In this document: positions 33,713-45,499 of the stretch, piece by piece
How the letters are laid out: each line of letters starts with the position of its first letter
Numbering within the stretch: position 1 is the first letter of the stretch
Source: Cladopsammia gracilis
Taxonomy: Eukaryota > Cnidaria > Anthozoa > Scleractinia > Dendrophylliidae
Reading direction: 5' to 3'
DNA length: 64,000 nucleotides
Assembly (NCBI GenBank): GCA_022457155.1
Contig: JAJGOT010000033.1
Location: 2,310,001-2,374,000 of the forward strand
The notes under the pieces: model-generated
Seen by the model: the letters and a program-made list of their open reading frames with translations, nothing else
The model's database searches: none
What the model was told of the DNA's origin: nothing
Translations under genes and position numbers: made by a program

Positions 33713-36126
33713 GACAAGTACATGTCTATTCAAAACCCATATGTATTTGTGTCCGCAAAATTCAGTAAAAATAATTCAATGCCGCGATTTTTGAAGAACT
33801 TTCATGCATATATTCCAGAAAAATGACAAACCACCAGAATTTTGCCGAATTTGACACTTATATTTTTCAGTTTTCAAGGTCAACAACATTAAATAATGAA
33901 AAGAAACAACGGAATCCCCCCAAAAACTTTGCATTAACATTTCCGGTTGTATGTTTGTCTTATTTCTAAATGGCAAATAAGGTGAAAAGTAAAAAGATGG
34001 CGCCTGAGGTCAGATCTGTTTGGTCTGTCATTACTGAAATTGTCATCTTCTTTCTTTATCATTGCTTTAATAAATAAAGAAATTTTGTTGTCGTATGGCA
34101 AATCCTTTTTTCGCGGTTTTCAGAAGGGACCTGATCAATTCTCAAAGAGATATCGTGCTAATTTTAAACCTTTCTTCAGTAACGATTCCTACCCTTTAAT
34201 AGCCAAAGAGTTTATTCGCCGGCTGATGATCCAAAATGGTTATTTACATACCACTGATTTTTTCATATTAATTGATTCACAAGTTAAACCTTCGTCTTCA
34301 CAAAGAAGTTAAGATGGATGATTATCTCAATGCAAAACATGTCGAAACATTCTCTGGGCAAAGTTAATTCGGTATCAGTAAAGAAATTACACTGCTTCGA
34401 CAGTACACATACACATCTGCAAAACTTTAGAGCGCGTGAGCATAGTTATAGTTAAACGTATGCGCATCCACAACTCGCCGCTTTTACAAGTTCTCTTATA
34501 CTTTCATTTGACCGTCAATCCGTCCATCACACGGTTGTAAATACTCTCAAATCAAAAAATTCATTATCAAACAAGAGTCTGATATCAACTGATACCATGC
34601 AAGTTATTTTTCATGGCTTTATCTCAAGCTTTCTTTATACTCAATGAGCTTTACAATAAAAAGTACGTTTTAGAATCGATTTGTATATCATTCACTTTCA
34701 ATTTAACTAGCTTTTTTTTTTCAAAAAAAAAATAAATAAACAGCAAGGGGTCAGTTTTAGTATAAATAAATCCTCACAAGACGAGGATGAAAAATTAAAG
34801 TTGCAAGGATTTTGTGCCGCTTACACTTCCGCGTTGAAAGATAGCAGGGCTCATCGCCAACATCCTTGATTTCAGGTTAGTTTACGGATATGCCCCGCAC
34901 GTCGATTCACTTGGTCACGGATTGCAAATGACTGCAGTGATGAATTAAAAAAATGATAAAAGTTTTAAAAATCTAAATTTGGAAATTTTAAGAGCGCCAA
35001 CTGACAAATACAAGAGACAGTTATTTTCCGATCTCTGTTCACGTACCGAATCTTACAACGTTTGACCACTTTGTTGACTACTTTTTGAGCCTTGTGAGAT
35101 CAGTCGGGAAGCGACAACTGGGCCCGCCGAAAACGTGCGATAAAAACAAACAAGGAAGTTGAAGAAAAGACTCACAGCATATTCAGTCTTCTTTATGTTC
35201 TTTGCCGTAATTGTTTATTAAGCAAACAGCAAATCCGAACTGATTATGTGTTCACTGTGCTTACCAAATCTACCCGAACGATTTATATTTTATCCAATTC
35301 TGCTTTCTTTCATAATTACGACTGGCGCCATAGTTTCGTCCACGCCAGAAAATGCCGGACGTGGGGTGGGTTAAAAAGTCCTTCGTTGAACTGACTTAAA
35401 ATATTGTTTGAAAACGGAATCCATGTCCTTCTGTTTGATAACAATGTATATAACTAGAAACTGGCCGGTAGATTTACGTCCACTTATATTAAGGCCATTT
35501 ATACGACAGAATAAGACGCGAACCGATCGTATAAACAGTACAAAATAAGCATTCGTGTCTTATTTTGGACGCGACTTAAATAAGACGCGTCTTATCCTAG
35601 AACAGGGTTTTCAGCTGTTCTTATTTTGTCCGCGTCTTAAATAAGACGTGAACTTCCTCGTATAAATGCTTTCGCGTCCTAAATAAGACGTGAACAACAA
35701 GTGCGCCGTATCAAAAATGAGACGCGAGCCATTTATACGTGATCTTCGCGTCTTATGTTGGACACTTCGCATCTTATTTAAGTCAAGTCTTAGATAAGAC
35801 GCGTCTTATTTTCTCCTGTATAAATGGCCCTAATGTCTTTCAGGTATAAGTTAAGCGATCTGTCGACTATAATTGGTGAAAACCTTACATGTATCAGGAT
35901 AATTTTTCTGAGAGGGGAAAGACTAATATACATACTAATTAATATAAACTCTTTATTGGCTATCAAGTAGATCTCTTTAATTTGTTGTCCTTATTTTATC
36001 ACCAAAATACATATGCATACGTTTGGTGAAATGTGGATGTTATATTGACAGTTTAGCCGACAATTTACTGAAAAAAGCTGCCGAATAATCGGGGAACCAT
36101 CTTCAAGTCTTACTGACACAGAGAAT
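33713..36126. other. 5' flank of FReD B, part of the duplicated unit
   Basis: Matches 24780-26040 and 58680-62040 with small indels. It contains the MITE at 35491-35831. No gene was recognised. Confidence 0.5.
35491..35831. mobile_element. 341-bp MITE rich in AATAAGACGCG motifs
   Basis: AGGCCATTTATAC and GTATAAATGGCCCT are the ends; copy D lacks it near 61715. AATAAGACG or its complement CGTCTTATT recurs about ten times in both orientations inside the element. Confidence 0.7.
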
Positions 36127-37699
36127 AGTAGCTAGATTGAAAAATTTGTCATGGATATTAGCATTTTGTATAAATAACCCAACACCCTCGCAGGCAGCTG
36201 TATCCGGCATTGTAGCGTGTCACGTTATCCGTGATCCCGCCAGAAAGCGCACAAAATATCACACATTACGACCTTTTTCATAGAAAAATTCAGTAAAAAT
36301 CTAAATATGTGTAGCAAAATAAGTTCTTAGGGGCGTGAGAAGTAATGTGTGAAATACACGCTTCGTTAAATTCTCTTCGGAAATTCAATATCAAACCAGG
36401 AACGATACAAACTAAATGACGAACACACCTAATTGTTATCGCGTTTTTGTTGATATTATACTCCGCGTTGGGATTCAAAAATCGGGTGCCTCTTTTTCAT
36501 CTTTTATCAAGTTTCATGGTGATATCAATTTTTTTAATTACTCTTTTAATACAAGGAAGATAAAGACGACTCTTTTCTTGTTGTTCAGTTCACCCACCCA
36601 CGCTCAAACTTGTGCGTACATGGAAATTAGACCAGCCGCGATGAATTGCCTCAAACTTGATTACGCAAAAAGAAATGAAAACCAGGAACTTAATATCATA
36701 TCCTTCTACAGAGGAAAATATCTCGTTCAGTGGTTATATTTGTCCAATTTGAGATAATTTTGGTCATTTAATTGCTATTCTGATCTCCGAAAAATGAGAC
36801 GATATTTCCCGAGAGCGTATATCCTTGACAACCGCGATGACATGGAAGCATTTCATTTGACATTTGGGCAGTAAAGAACCCATTAGATTTGACAAAATAA
36901 CAAAAGATGTGTTTTCAAAGTTAGGATGCTAGCTTGGATCTAAGAAATAAATATTTAATCTCCGATAAACGCCGACTGTTACAGCTCTCGAGCTTACCGG
37001 CTCAGAAGTTTCAAGTTTGGATACACTTAACCGATTCATCCGGTTTTTAACTAGCTTCGCCGGAAAAAATATTGGCTTGACAAAAAAAAACAGTTTGATT
37101 CGGTGCACGGCTGTCTTTCAATTGCATGCACTGGTGCGGGAAATTATTATAAATGAAATAAGATTGGTGACATCAGTTGACATCAACAACTTAAGGAGCA
37201 CCGGTGTGTATCGGAGAAGAAAATTTAGAAAATACACTTGAAGGCGGGATGAGGACCCGCACAAACGGGCTATACTATATTAAATACCACTTATATTAAA
37301 TGCAAAACACGGAGGACATAATTTTCATTTCCTATTCTGAAATTTAAATTCGCTTTAGATATTGAGCCATGTCAGAAATTCAAATCGGTTGATTATTTAA
37401 AATGCTTTATTTTTCTCTTATTGCTAATAAACGTGAGCTGTGGAGGGGCAAATTCGTAACACTAGGAACTTCATGAACGTAGAAGGTAATCTTGCATGTG
37501 TAATTGCTATAATAAAAGCAGTTGGCCCACACTTAAATGATTCATAAGCATTTTAGTTTGCCGTAGTCTAAATATCACAGATTTTATGGCGATTTCCCCA
37601 GTTCCGGAATACCAAACGCCTTTGAGTGAACTGACTTCAAACGCGCGTCAGCCTTTTTTTTTTTTTAGGCCGAAAACAAATTGCAACTGCAGCAGTTTA

Positions 37700-39696
37700 A
37701 GGCGGTGTTACACTAGGCAATGTTTCGTGCAACTTGTCTCGCAATTTTGTTGCGACACAAGTTGCATGAAAAATTGCCCTGTGTAACATACCCCGCAACA
37801 AACATTTCTCGCGAATTTTTTGTTGCCGCAATCGTTGTAGTCTCCCACGCAGCCGTTATTTGTCTCGTCACGCAGTGCTCCTCCCCACTAACGGCTGCTC
37901 AAACCTGAACCACATTCCCTTGCAGATTTAAGCCAATCACAGTTGCAGTGCCATTTTCGGAACTCGCTCGCGCCAAATTCTCTACGCGTGATTCATCCAA
38001 TCATAGCCTGCGTTTTATCGTTGACTCAGTTGGATGGCGGCGCTGAATGAAGGTTTTCGTGCAGTGTCAGAAGCAGGCCATTCGTAAAAATAATTTTTGA
38101 CAATTATTTGTTATTTGTTAACTTGCCGACGGGCTTTTTCTCTCCCGCTCGTGTTTGACCATGTTTGCGAAGAGACGGGTCACAGCGTTGTCACGCGTGG
38201 TCTCGCCTTTGGTTCGAAGATCGAGAAAGGCGAATATTCTGTCGTGCATGGATCAACAGAAGAATGGTTGTTATAAAAGGTGACAGGCATAGCACAAATC
38301 CTGCTTGTCGCTACAAGCATTTCAGCCCAGCTTTAGAATAAGTCTACCCCAAGTACGTGTCTGAGAGATTTTTCCTTTTAGATCAAAATAAAGATATAAC
38401 AGGCCTGTTGTTTTAAATGTTTCGAAAATGTTGTCGTTTCTTTGATCTTAGTAAAAAATCTCTAGCTGTGATACTGACAGGAGGAATTTACGCTTTCCAG
38501 AGCCGTTTAGATTATTTACATGTAGTCATGCAGTCGTTTATTTACTAGCTCTTGGCAAAATAATGGAGTTTATTTGGTTCACTTTAAAAAAGTTGCAAGA
38601 TTAGTAGTAGCTGCTTTTAAAAGTAGGAATTATTTGCTACTTAGGATCAGTTCATTACTCATTCCGTGATTCAGTGTGAGCGCAATTAAGTCTGCGGTTA
38701 GTGTAATTTGCGATGTCTGGCACATAGTAAACCGGAAACCACAGGCCTGTTTTTGCGCGAAAACGACGTCATTTTCATTTTGCTGATACATGATTGGTTC
38801 GCTGAATTTAACGCAAACACAATGGGAAAGGAATGTGGTCCAGGTTTGAGCAGCCGTTAGTGGGGAGGAGCGTTGCGTGACGAGACAAATGACGGCTGCG
38901 TGGGAGACAACAATCGTTGCGAGAAGTAGAAGTCGGTTCTACTTTTCGCAACGATTCTCGCCACGCCGCAACGAATTTTTCAAGCGTTGCGTAGTGTAAC
39001 ACGTTTCCTGCAACTTGTGTCGCAACGTTTTGTGACTTTAGCCAATGAAATTGCTCCATTCACCGTCGGGCGAGACAAATTGCAAGAAACATTGCCTAGT
39101 GTAACACCCTCCAGGCAACTTGTCCACAGGGTGCCCATACAATCTGTTTGTGTAACATAATGACCGTTTGTAATTTTATAGGGAATGTATGGGATTTACC
39201 TAAATTTCATATTATGGCGACGTATCGCCAAATGTATCTACTGATCAACGCTAAATAAACGTTAAATTACCTTATTTGTTGTGTGTTGTCGTCCTTTTGC
39301 CGTAAAAGTGATTTTTGAGCGATTTTGAAGGATTCTGAGTTCGCCGTTGACTGTGCGTCTAAGAGAAAGACGCACAGTCAACGGCGAACTCAGAATCCTT
39401 CAAAATCGCTCAAAAATCACTTTTACGGCAAAAGGACGACAACACACAACAAATAAGGTAATTTAACGTTTATTTAGCGTTGATCAGTAGATGCATTCAG
39501 CGATACGTCGCCATAATATGAAATTTAGGTAAATCCCATACATTCCCTATAAAACCTGGTATAAAATTACAAACGGTCATTGTTACACAAACAGATTGTA
39601 TGGGCTCCCTGTGACTTGTCTCGCAGCATTGCAACGCACGGTTTTTAGTTGTTGCGAGACAAGTTGCACGAAATATTCCCTAGTGTAACAGCGCCT
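37700..39696. mobile_element. 2.0-kb TIR element with TTA target duplication
   Basis: AGGCG-TGTTACACTAGG begins and CCTAGTGTAACA-CGCCT ends it, with about 42 bp of inverted repeat continuing through TCGTGCAACTTGTCTCGCAA. TTA flanks both sides (37697-37699, 39697-39699). This resembles PIF/Harbinger. A second inner end-like repeat at about 39080-39110 and long internal inverted arms (37810-37920 against 38810-38930) suggest two related copies merged. No transposase frame was seen. Confidence 0.65.
39125..39613. mobile_element. 489-bp near-perfect palindrome (foldback element)
   Basis: CACAGGG to CCCTGTG, flanked by ACTTGTC on both sides (39118-39124, 39614-39620). Arms of about 235 bp meet at 39360/39368 around a 7-bp spacer. 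Differences between the arms are few and mostly near the outer ends. Confidence 0.85.
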
Positions 39697-39917
39697 TTAG
39701 ATTAGCGAGACAGACTGATTGCTCATAAAAACAACGCATCCAATTAATAATTGAGCGTCTATCTGAAGTCGAAATAAGAATAACGCGGTTGGTTACGTTT
39801 TAATGAGTAGTTTTGTTGGTGACTTGAAGGTCGGGAAACCTAACTAACTTGTGCGCAGCTGGTTTGAATGACCGTAGTTTTGGTGATAAAGAGGCCTGAG
39901 GTGAAGGAGAGGAAGAG

Positions 39918-40793
39918 TGAGTATGTTCCAATACTAAGCTTATACTTAGTTCTCTCGCTGGTAACTGCAAACATGTGGTACTCAGCATAAGCAGTTTTTC
40001 CTGTTGTATCCTCCAGATCAATGCGAAGCCCGTTCTTTGTTTTGGTCAGGCGGTGAATGTTGTCCAATCCGAGGCCAAAACTCGCCATTCAGGTTACCAA
40101 AGCCACGTTTGAAATCGTCCAGCCGCGGTAGAAATCAACTCAGCCGTCCATTTTCTTTTGGAAGACTGTCCACCCAAGTCTACCCCCCACCGGCTGTTGT
40201 GTGGTCACAGAACACATCAAAGGCTCAAAGGCTCCTAAACCATCAGGGTCGATTGTTTTGAACACCACTGATCTTTTCACCAGATTTGTACAACTCAGCG
40301 CAGTTCTTCTTAGCTGTTGAGCAAATTAACAGGACTCATTGGCACGAGAAATGCAACAAAACTGTGATTTCAGTTTTTAGTCCTTCAATGGTAAATGCGC
40401 CTAGAAATGGTTTCAATATTTCTAGAAACTTTTCTTTTATAGTATTTTTAAGAATATAGCCCACAAAACAGAAATAGAGGATATTACATGGCCGCGCGAA
40501 GATACGAAATTTCTCTTCGAGCGTTGAAAAATGAACAGCAGTTTTGTTTCCTTTCAAGATTTCCATGTCATCTTGAAGTTCAGTGAGTTGTTTCTTCATT
40601 TCCTGTAGAATAGTTTCAATCTTCTTGTTTGGCCCGGCGTAGAAGCTGTTGTATACGTTGGTACATTGCTTTGTGGCTGTGGAAACCTTAGTCACTTAAA
40701 CCCTGTTCATGTTACCTGGCTTAGCCAAGGTTTGGCTCGTATACAATGCAATAACAGGAGCCTCCATCAAAAACCTAAAGAAACGTAAGACAT
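39918..40793 (-). pseudogene. FReD pseudogene C
   Basis: Recognisable exon 1 (40793 to about 40535) and exon 2 (about 40309-39918) of the FReD lectin family. In exon 1 the signal region runs into a stop and a second stop follows before KQCTNVY. The exon 1 donor is replaced by a GGCCGCGCGAAGATACGAAA repeat. Exon 2 contains a stop in the KRMDGS region, frameshifts and a small duplication (TCAAAGGCTCAAAGGCTC). The exon 2 donor is lost. Exon 3 is absent, because the sequence breaks into the inverted promoter-like block. Confidence 0.85.
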
Positions 40794-41087
40794 GTTGAAA
40801 AAATACAGGCCCGGCTTAATTTAAAGTCTCCGTTTGTTGCTGTCAAGTCAAAACTGAAGTAAAATAACTTCATATTAATTACTCATGCTTCACTCTAGTC
40901 ACGAGAGGCTACACAATATATTTCGTGTTAACATAATGGGGGAGCATCGATCTCATTAATTTTGTTTTCCGTGGCATCATATACTGAGCGAGTAGAACTT
41001 GCCGCTTTTCCAAGTTCTCTTATACTAATAAACAGAATTAACTTGATGATACTCACTCGCTTAATAATGTGAGTAATTTTAATAGCC

Positions 41088-41238
41088 CTGGCCCCGGTTG
41101 TTCAAAAGGTGGATAGCGCTATCCACCGGATAAATCACTATCCACTGGATACGTATTAACAAAATCCATTGTATTATCCGCTGGATAGTGATTTATCCAG
41201 TGGATAGCACTATCCACCTTTTGAACAATCGAGGCCAG
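41088..41238. mobile_element. 151-bp palindromic MITE
   Basis: CTGGCCCCGGTTGTTCAAAA and TTTTGAACAATCGAGGCCAG are the ends. GGATAGTGATTTATCC is repeated inside in both orientations. Confidence 0.8.
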
Positions 41239-41249
41239 AAGTTTATTCA

Positions 41250-41630
41250 AGTTGGAATAATCTCAAATGATACCAAATAGTTTTAATGGGCTACATCTGT
41301 GAGTTTTCAGTAAAAAAAGTAGACTTTTTTCTAACAATTTTCTAACAACTTTTCTGGACTCATACAGTCCAGAGGGAAGGGCACGAACGGGACTCAGGTC
41401 CCATGCAAGGTGCCACCCCTTCCAATCCCACAACCCGCAAGGTTGACCACACCACCGGGGTCTACGGCCCCTACTCTTTTTCGAACAGTGATGTGGATCT
41501 TTAACGTCCCACAAGAACAGATCAGAGAGTGCTGTGAGACGGGACCTACAGTTTTTTCGTCCTTATCCGAGAAGACTAGAATGTCATACCATTTGCTGAA
41601 GTCATTACAAAGGCGGCACATTCTCCTCAA

Positions 41631-41662
<32 letters not shown>

Positions 41663-41728
41663 AGGTTTGAACCAACGACCTCCCGCTCAGCAGACCGGAC
41701 CTCTACCACTGAGCTAACCGGGCGGCGA
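41250..41728 (-). mobile_element. tRNA-derived SINE with body
   Basis: On the minus strand the head (41728 to about 41645) has TTAGCTCAGTGGTAGAGG and the B box GGTTCAAACC. The body contains GTGGGACGTTAAAGATCC, a phrase typical of conserved central domains in invertebrate SINEs. The 3' boundary is uncertain. Confidence 0.65.
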
Positions 41729-41999
41729 CGAAATCAACCTCTTGAGAATTAGCATTTAGTGAGTCAATCTTATAAATAACCCACCATCATAGAACGGTAA
41801 AATTACAGTGGTTAACAATTCTCATCTGCTTTTTCCAGTTGAGAGAAAAGCCCATTCTCAACTCCATTTTAAAGTCAAAATGTTCCTCTTGTGCCGATTT
41901 CGATAGATCGCAAAATAGTTATGAAATAGCACCAACATTTGCAAGAGAGAGCTACCCACTGAATACATGCAGGTGTCGACGCTATAGGGTTGAGCCTCT

Positions 42000-42628
42000 T
42001 ACAGCCATGCTCCGTCACGCGTGACCAGTAATCACAAGACTGAAATGAACATTTGAATATTTCTTTGTAACGTCCGAGATTTGAATGAAACCTTGAAGAT
42101 CTCTCTGGAAAACACTTTGAAAGTCACGCGCATAAAAAAACCAAATATTGTTCGGATTTGTAACATTACAAATAAAATGAATTTTGTTGCTCTTTGTTTC
42201 CGAAAATGCACAGGGAGCAGAGGAGCCAAATTTGACCTAATACGCGTTCGATCTTTGAGCTTAAAACGCGCGCTGTGTCTTGCGTTATTCGATCTGTTGT
42301 TTTCGAGTTTTTTCCATAGCGGGACCCCAAGCGTAATCGGCGCTTTCCGGAAAGCGTGAAGCTTTCCGAGCGAGGCACGAAGTCAGCAAACGGAAAGCTC
42401 CGATTACGCTTGGGGTCCTGCTGGGGCGAAAAACAGACTCGTAAACAACAGATCGAAGATCGAACGCGTAAAGGTCAAATTTGGCTCCTCTGCTCCCTGT
42501 GGAAAATGCGGTAAAATTCTTACGGGAATTCCGAATCTCGGAATGAATTTACAAAACCGACGCGTAAACTTGAAAAATCCACTCAAATTTTCAAAAATAC
42601 TGGTCACGAGTGACGGAGCATGGCTGTA
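42000..42628. mobile_element. 629-bp foldback element
   Basis: TACAGCCATGCTCCGTCAC and GTGACGGAGCATGGCTGTA are the ends. Long imperfect arms include GAGGAGCCAAATTTGACC and CCCCAAGCGTAATCGG on both sides of a CTTTCCG-rich centre near 42360. Confidence 0.8.
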
Positions 42629-42689
42629 ATCAGTCAGTCAGCGGGAAATTCCAAAAACATACAAAAATAGCCTTTACCTCAGTTTTTAC

Positions 42690-42750
42690 TCTGTTTTTTT
42701 TTCTTTTTTTTTTTTTTTTTGTTGTTGTTGTTGTTATAGTTGTTGTTGTT
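42690..42750. repeat. T-run and (GTT)n microsatellite
   Basis: A run of about 18 T followed by GTT repeats with one interruption. Confidence 0.75.
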
Positions 42751-42846
42751 AATGAGCAATCAGAAAAGCTACAAATGTCAGTAATATACCTGAATTTCTG
42801 ATGGTGAATATCTTTATTGTTGGAGACAGGGGGAAGGTTGGAGGGG

Positions 42847-44023
42847 TGTACAACTGGTTAAATACTTTTAATCTTAGCTGGCGACACCGTGAAACAGCCC
42901 TTGGATGCAATAAAATTTATTTACACTTACTTATGAAAAACGACGAAATTTTCCATTGAAACTCTAAGTGATGTTCCTTTGGATGACAAGCATCAAGTAG
43001 CCACAAAATTCAAAAGTATTTCAGCTTTGCAGATTAACAGCTGAGTTACACAATAATTTACAAACTGTTCCAGATTTTAGCAGTATTTAATGTGACAATA
43101 AACACTTCAATATTTCAGCTGTCTTTTGAACAAGCTTTGTACATCTGTCATGATTATTACAAAAATCGTTCGCTTATTGGAAAAACAAGAAATTGTAGTC
43201 TTAAGTTTCCACAGCTGTACGATTTGTTTTGTACAAATCATAACCAACATTTAAAAAGTTGCGTTCTCGCCTAAATTGTTGTTTATTTTTCGTTCCATGC
43301 GTATGCGGCAAAATTGAAGTAATGAGGCCATCTTTGTATCTCTTTCTTTTTTCAGGTTCATGGCTCGCCACCGTGCAATTTCACAATGCGGATCCATGCT
43401 CCATCGTATGGTGGATGGGGTGTTTTTTTTTCTTTTTTTTTTTGGGGGGGGGGGGGGGTGGGGGGGGGGTTGTTTGATTGGTGCGGACTAAGTGAACAAG
43501 GGGAGAGGCGTACTGAAAATGTTAGAGCGGGTCTTGTCTACTTATTTATTTTTTTTTTTTTGCAGCGTTAGAGGAGGGAGGGAACGGGCATCTCCCCTAG
43601 ATCCGCAACGTTTTCATGACTTCAAACTAATGTTTCATGCTGACGTTTGCTAAAATAACTTCCATTGATAAATAGAGGATGAAATCTTCAACCAACGATA
43701 AGGATCCACCCCGGACCTGACTGTGCTCGTGCTAACCTTCCAAGACATAAACAATTGGTTTTCTCAACTAGGTTGATAAGGTAAATTGGTCACCGTAAAG
43801 AAATTCAAAAGCTGACGTTTCGAGCGCTAGTCCTTCGTTATTAGAGCGAAGCGAAGAGATCGATTCGCTCTATTAACGAAGGGCTTGCGCTCGTAACGTC
43901 AGCTTTTGGATCTCTTTACGGTGGCCAATTTACCTTATAAACTCAGTTGAGAAAACCATTTTTTCGTGTTTCACTCCCCCCCACCGACGTAGCACCACAG
44001 TTTCTTCAGAAACGAACGCCTTT
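42847..44023. repeat. Left half of the composite duplicated block, second copy
   Basis: Matches 19813-21125. It lacks the MITE found at 20353-20516 and carries G runs at 43444-43470 not seen in the first copy. The foldback at 43756-43964 is retained. Confidence 0.75.
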
Positions 44024-45499
44024 TTATCTCGTTAAAGCGCATGCGCGCGAAACGAGATATAGGAGTCAGTAGAATATGGGGACAAAAGTTGTTAACAAAT
44101 TTTTGTGGACTTTTGTCCGGGGGGGTTAGTTGTTTCTTCTTTATAGAAGCTATATTAGGGCATTGAGGATATGGTTGGTTAAACCGGTTAGGATTTCAAG
44201 AAGGGCGTCACATACTGCTCCTAAAATTTTTGGGGAGCACCCCCGGACCTATTGTTAATTTCCCTTGGGTATCGGGATGTCAAAACTTGTGATGAACTTG
44301 TCATATCTCACATTACGTTACCGCAAAGGTATTAAGTTCTTCTTAAGTTTCGATATCTCACGTTTCCTATCAGTTTCAATCATTTGTCGTAAAGCCATTT
44401 AAGCTGCCTTGCGTTTTTTTTTTTTTTTTTTTGGCAAACGCAGTTTGAGAATTTCACGGTGTATTTTTACGAATGGAGACGTTTTAAGAAAGTTAAATGG
44501 GACGGGAAAGTTTGTGTTTTAATATGAGCGATATGGTAAAGCAAAATTGCGTTTGTTCTATTTTGATTCATTGCTATTACGGTTTGATTATGCAATAGTA
44601 TGGGAAAGACGTCATAGTTTTGTTAATTTAGCTACCGTGCACAAGGATATTTTGCGGGTCGCGGAGACAGCTAAAATTTCTGCTGGAAGGAAATGTTTGC
44701 GGATTTCTGGTGAAGTATAAATAAAATCCAAGGCATCGGTATTAAACTGCAATTTTACTTCCTGACCGAAGGTTGTATAGTTCCCATAGTTATGGTTGCT
44801 GTTCTGGCGCCAATATGAACATAAACAACGAGAAAACTAGTGAGTGGATTATTGTACCTTGTTGTAAAAACGTATCAGTATTATGATAACAGTCTCTGGT
44901 TCTTTTGAGGACGTGTCTGGAGTTGAATCGGGAATACAAATGACTGTTGTGCCGGTTGTCTAGGAGTTCACTGTTATGAGAGTTATGAGTTATGAGACTT
45001 CACCGTTCTGTAAAATGAGGACCGGATGGCGGCGGATGGCGGATGGCGGACGGCGGATAACAAAATGCGGATGATAAAATGCGGATGAAAAAAGAAACAG
45101 AAAAATAATTCCTTACGATTTTTACCAAAAAAACAAAAAACAAAGAAAGAAAAGAAGCAGAAATAACTTTAAAATGGCACGAAACAAAAACACGAAACAT
45201 TAACTTTATTGTCCAAACTGTCTTCAAGTTTCACTTCATGCCTCACTCAACCCTAGTTGGAAAATATATGAATGTTGCGTTTCGAGTTTGACCGATTGTG
45301 CAGTCTGCACGTGTTTGAGGATGGAGTCCGACGAGTGTGACGATTACGGGCTTTTAAAATCTGTGTTTAGGAAACGGTAAGTTAGTAGAGTTCTTAAATT
45401 CGATTTAACTTCACCTGTTACTTTGCTTCACAAACAATCTTTTCTGACTTTTTATTCGTGTTTGTATCTGGTTCGTTGAAGAGTCAGGAAGGTGATGCA
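44024..45499. other. Intergenic, no gene recognised
   Basis: AT-rich. It holds a T run at 44416-44432 and a short GGATGGCGGATGGCGGA tandem near 45023-45056. A possible short first exon (ATG at 45321, donor at 45377) has no continuation that I can find. Confidence 0.4.

Larger units (their letters stand above)
36127..39756. repeat. Duplicated promoter-like block, copy B (inverted)
   Basis: Reverse-complement match to 62055-63650 and to 26060-29325. The left break follows GAGAATA and the right break follows AATTGAGC. It contains the 2-kb element at 37700-39696. The block no longer faces a coding exon. Confidence 0.7.

Noticed and set aside
42690..42800. ORF with poly-Phe and poly-Val stretch
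   Set aside because: A translation of the T run and GTT microsatellite.
45321..45376. Possible first coding exon (MESDECDDYGLLK) with a GTAAGT donor
   Set aside because: The start and donor look good, but no following exon could be found before the DIRS element, so it is not reported as a gene.
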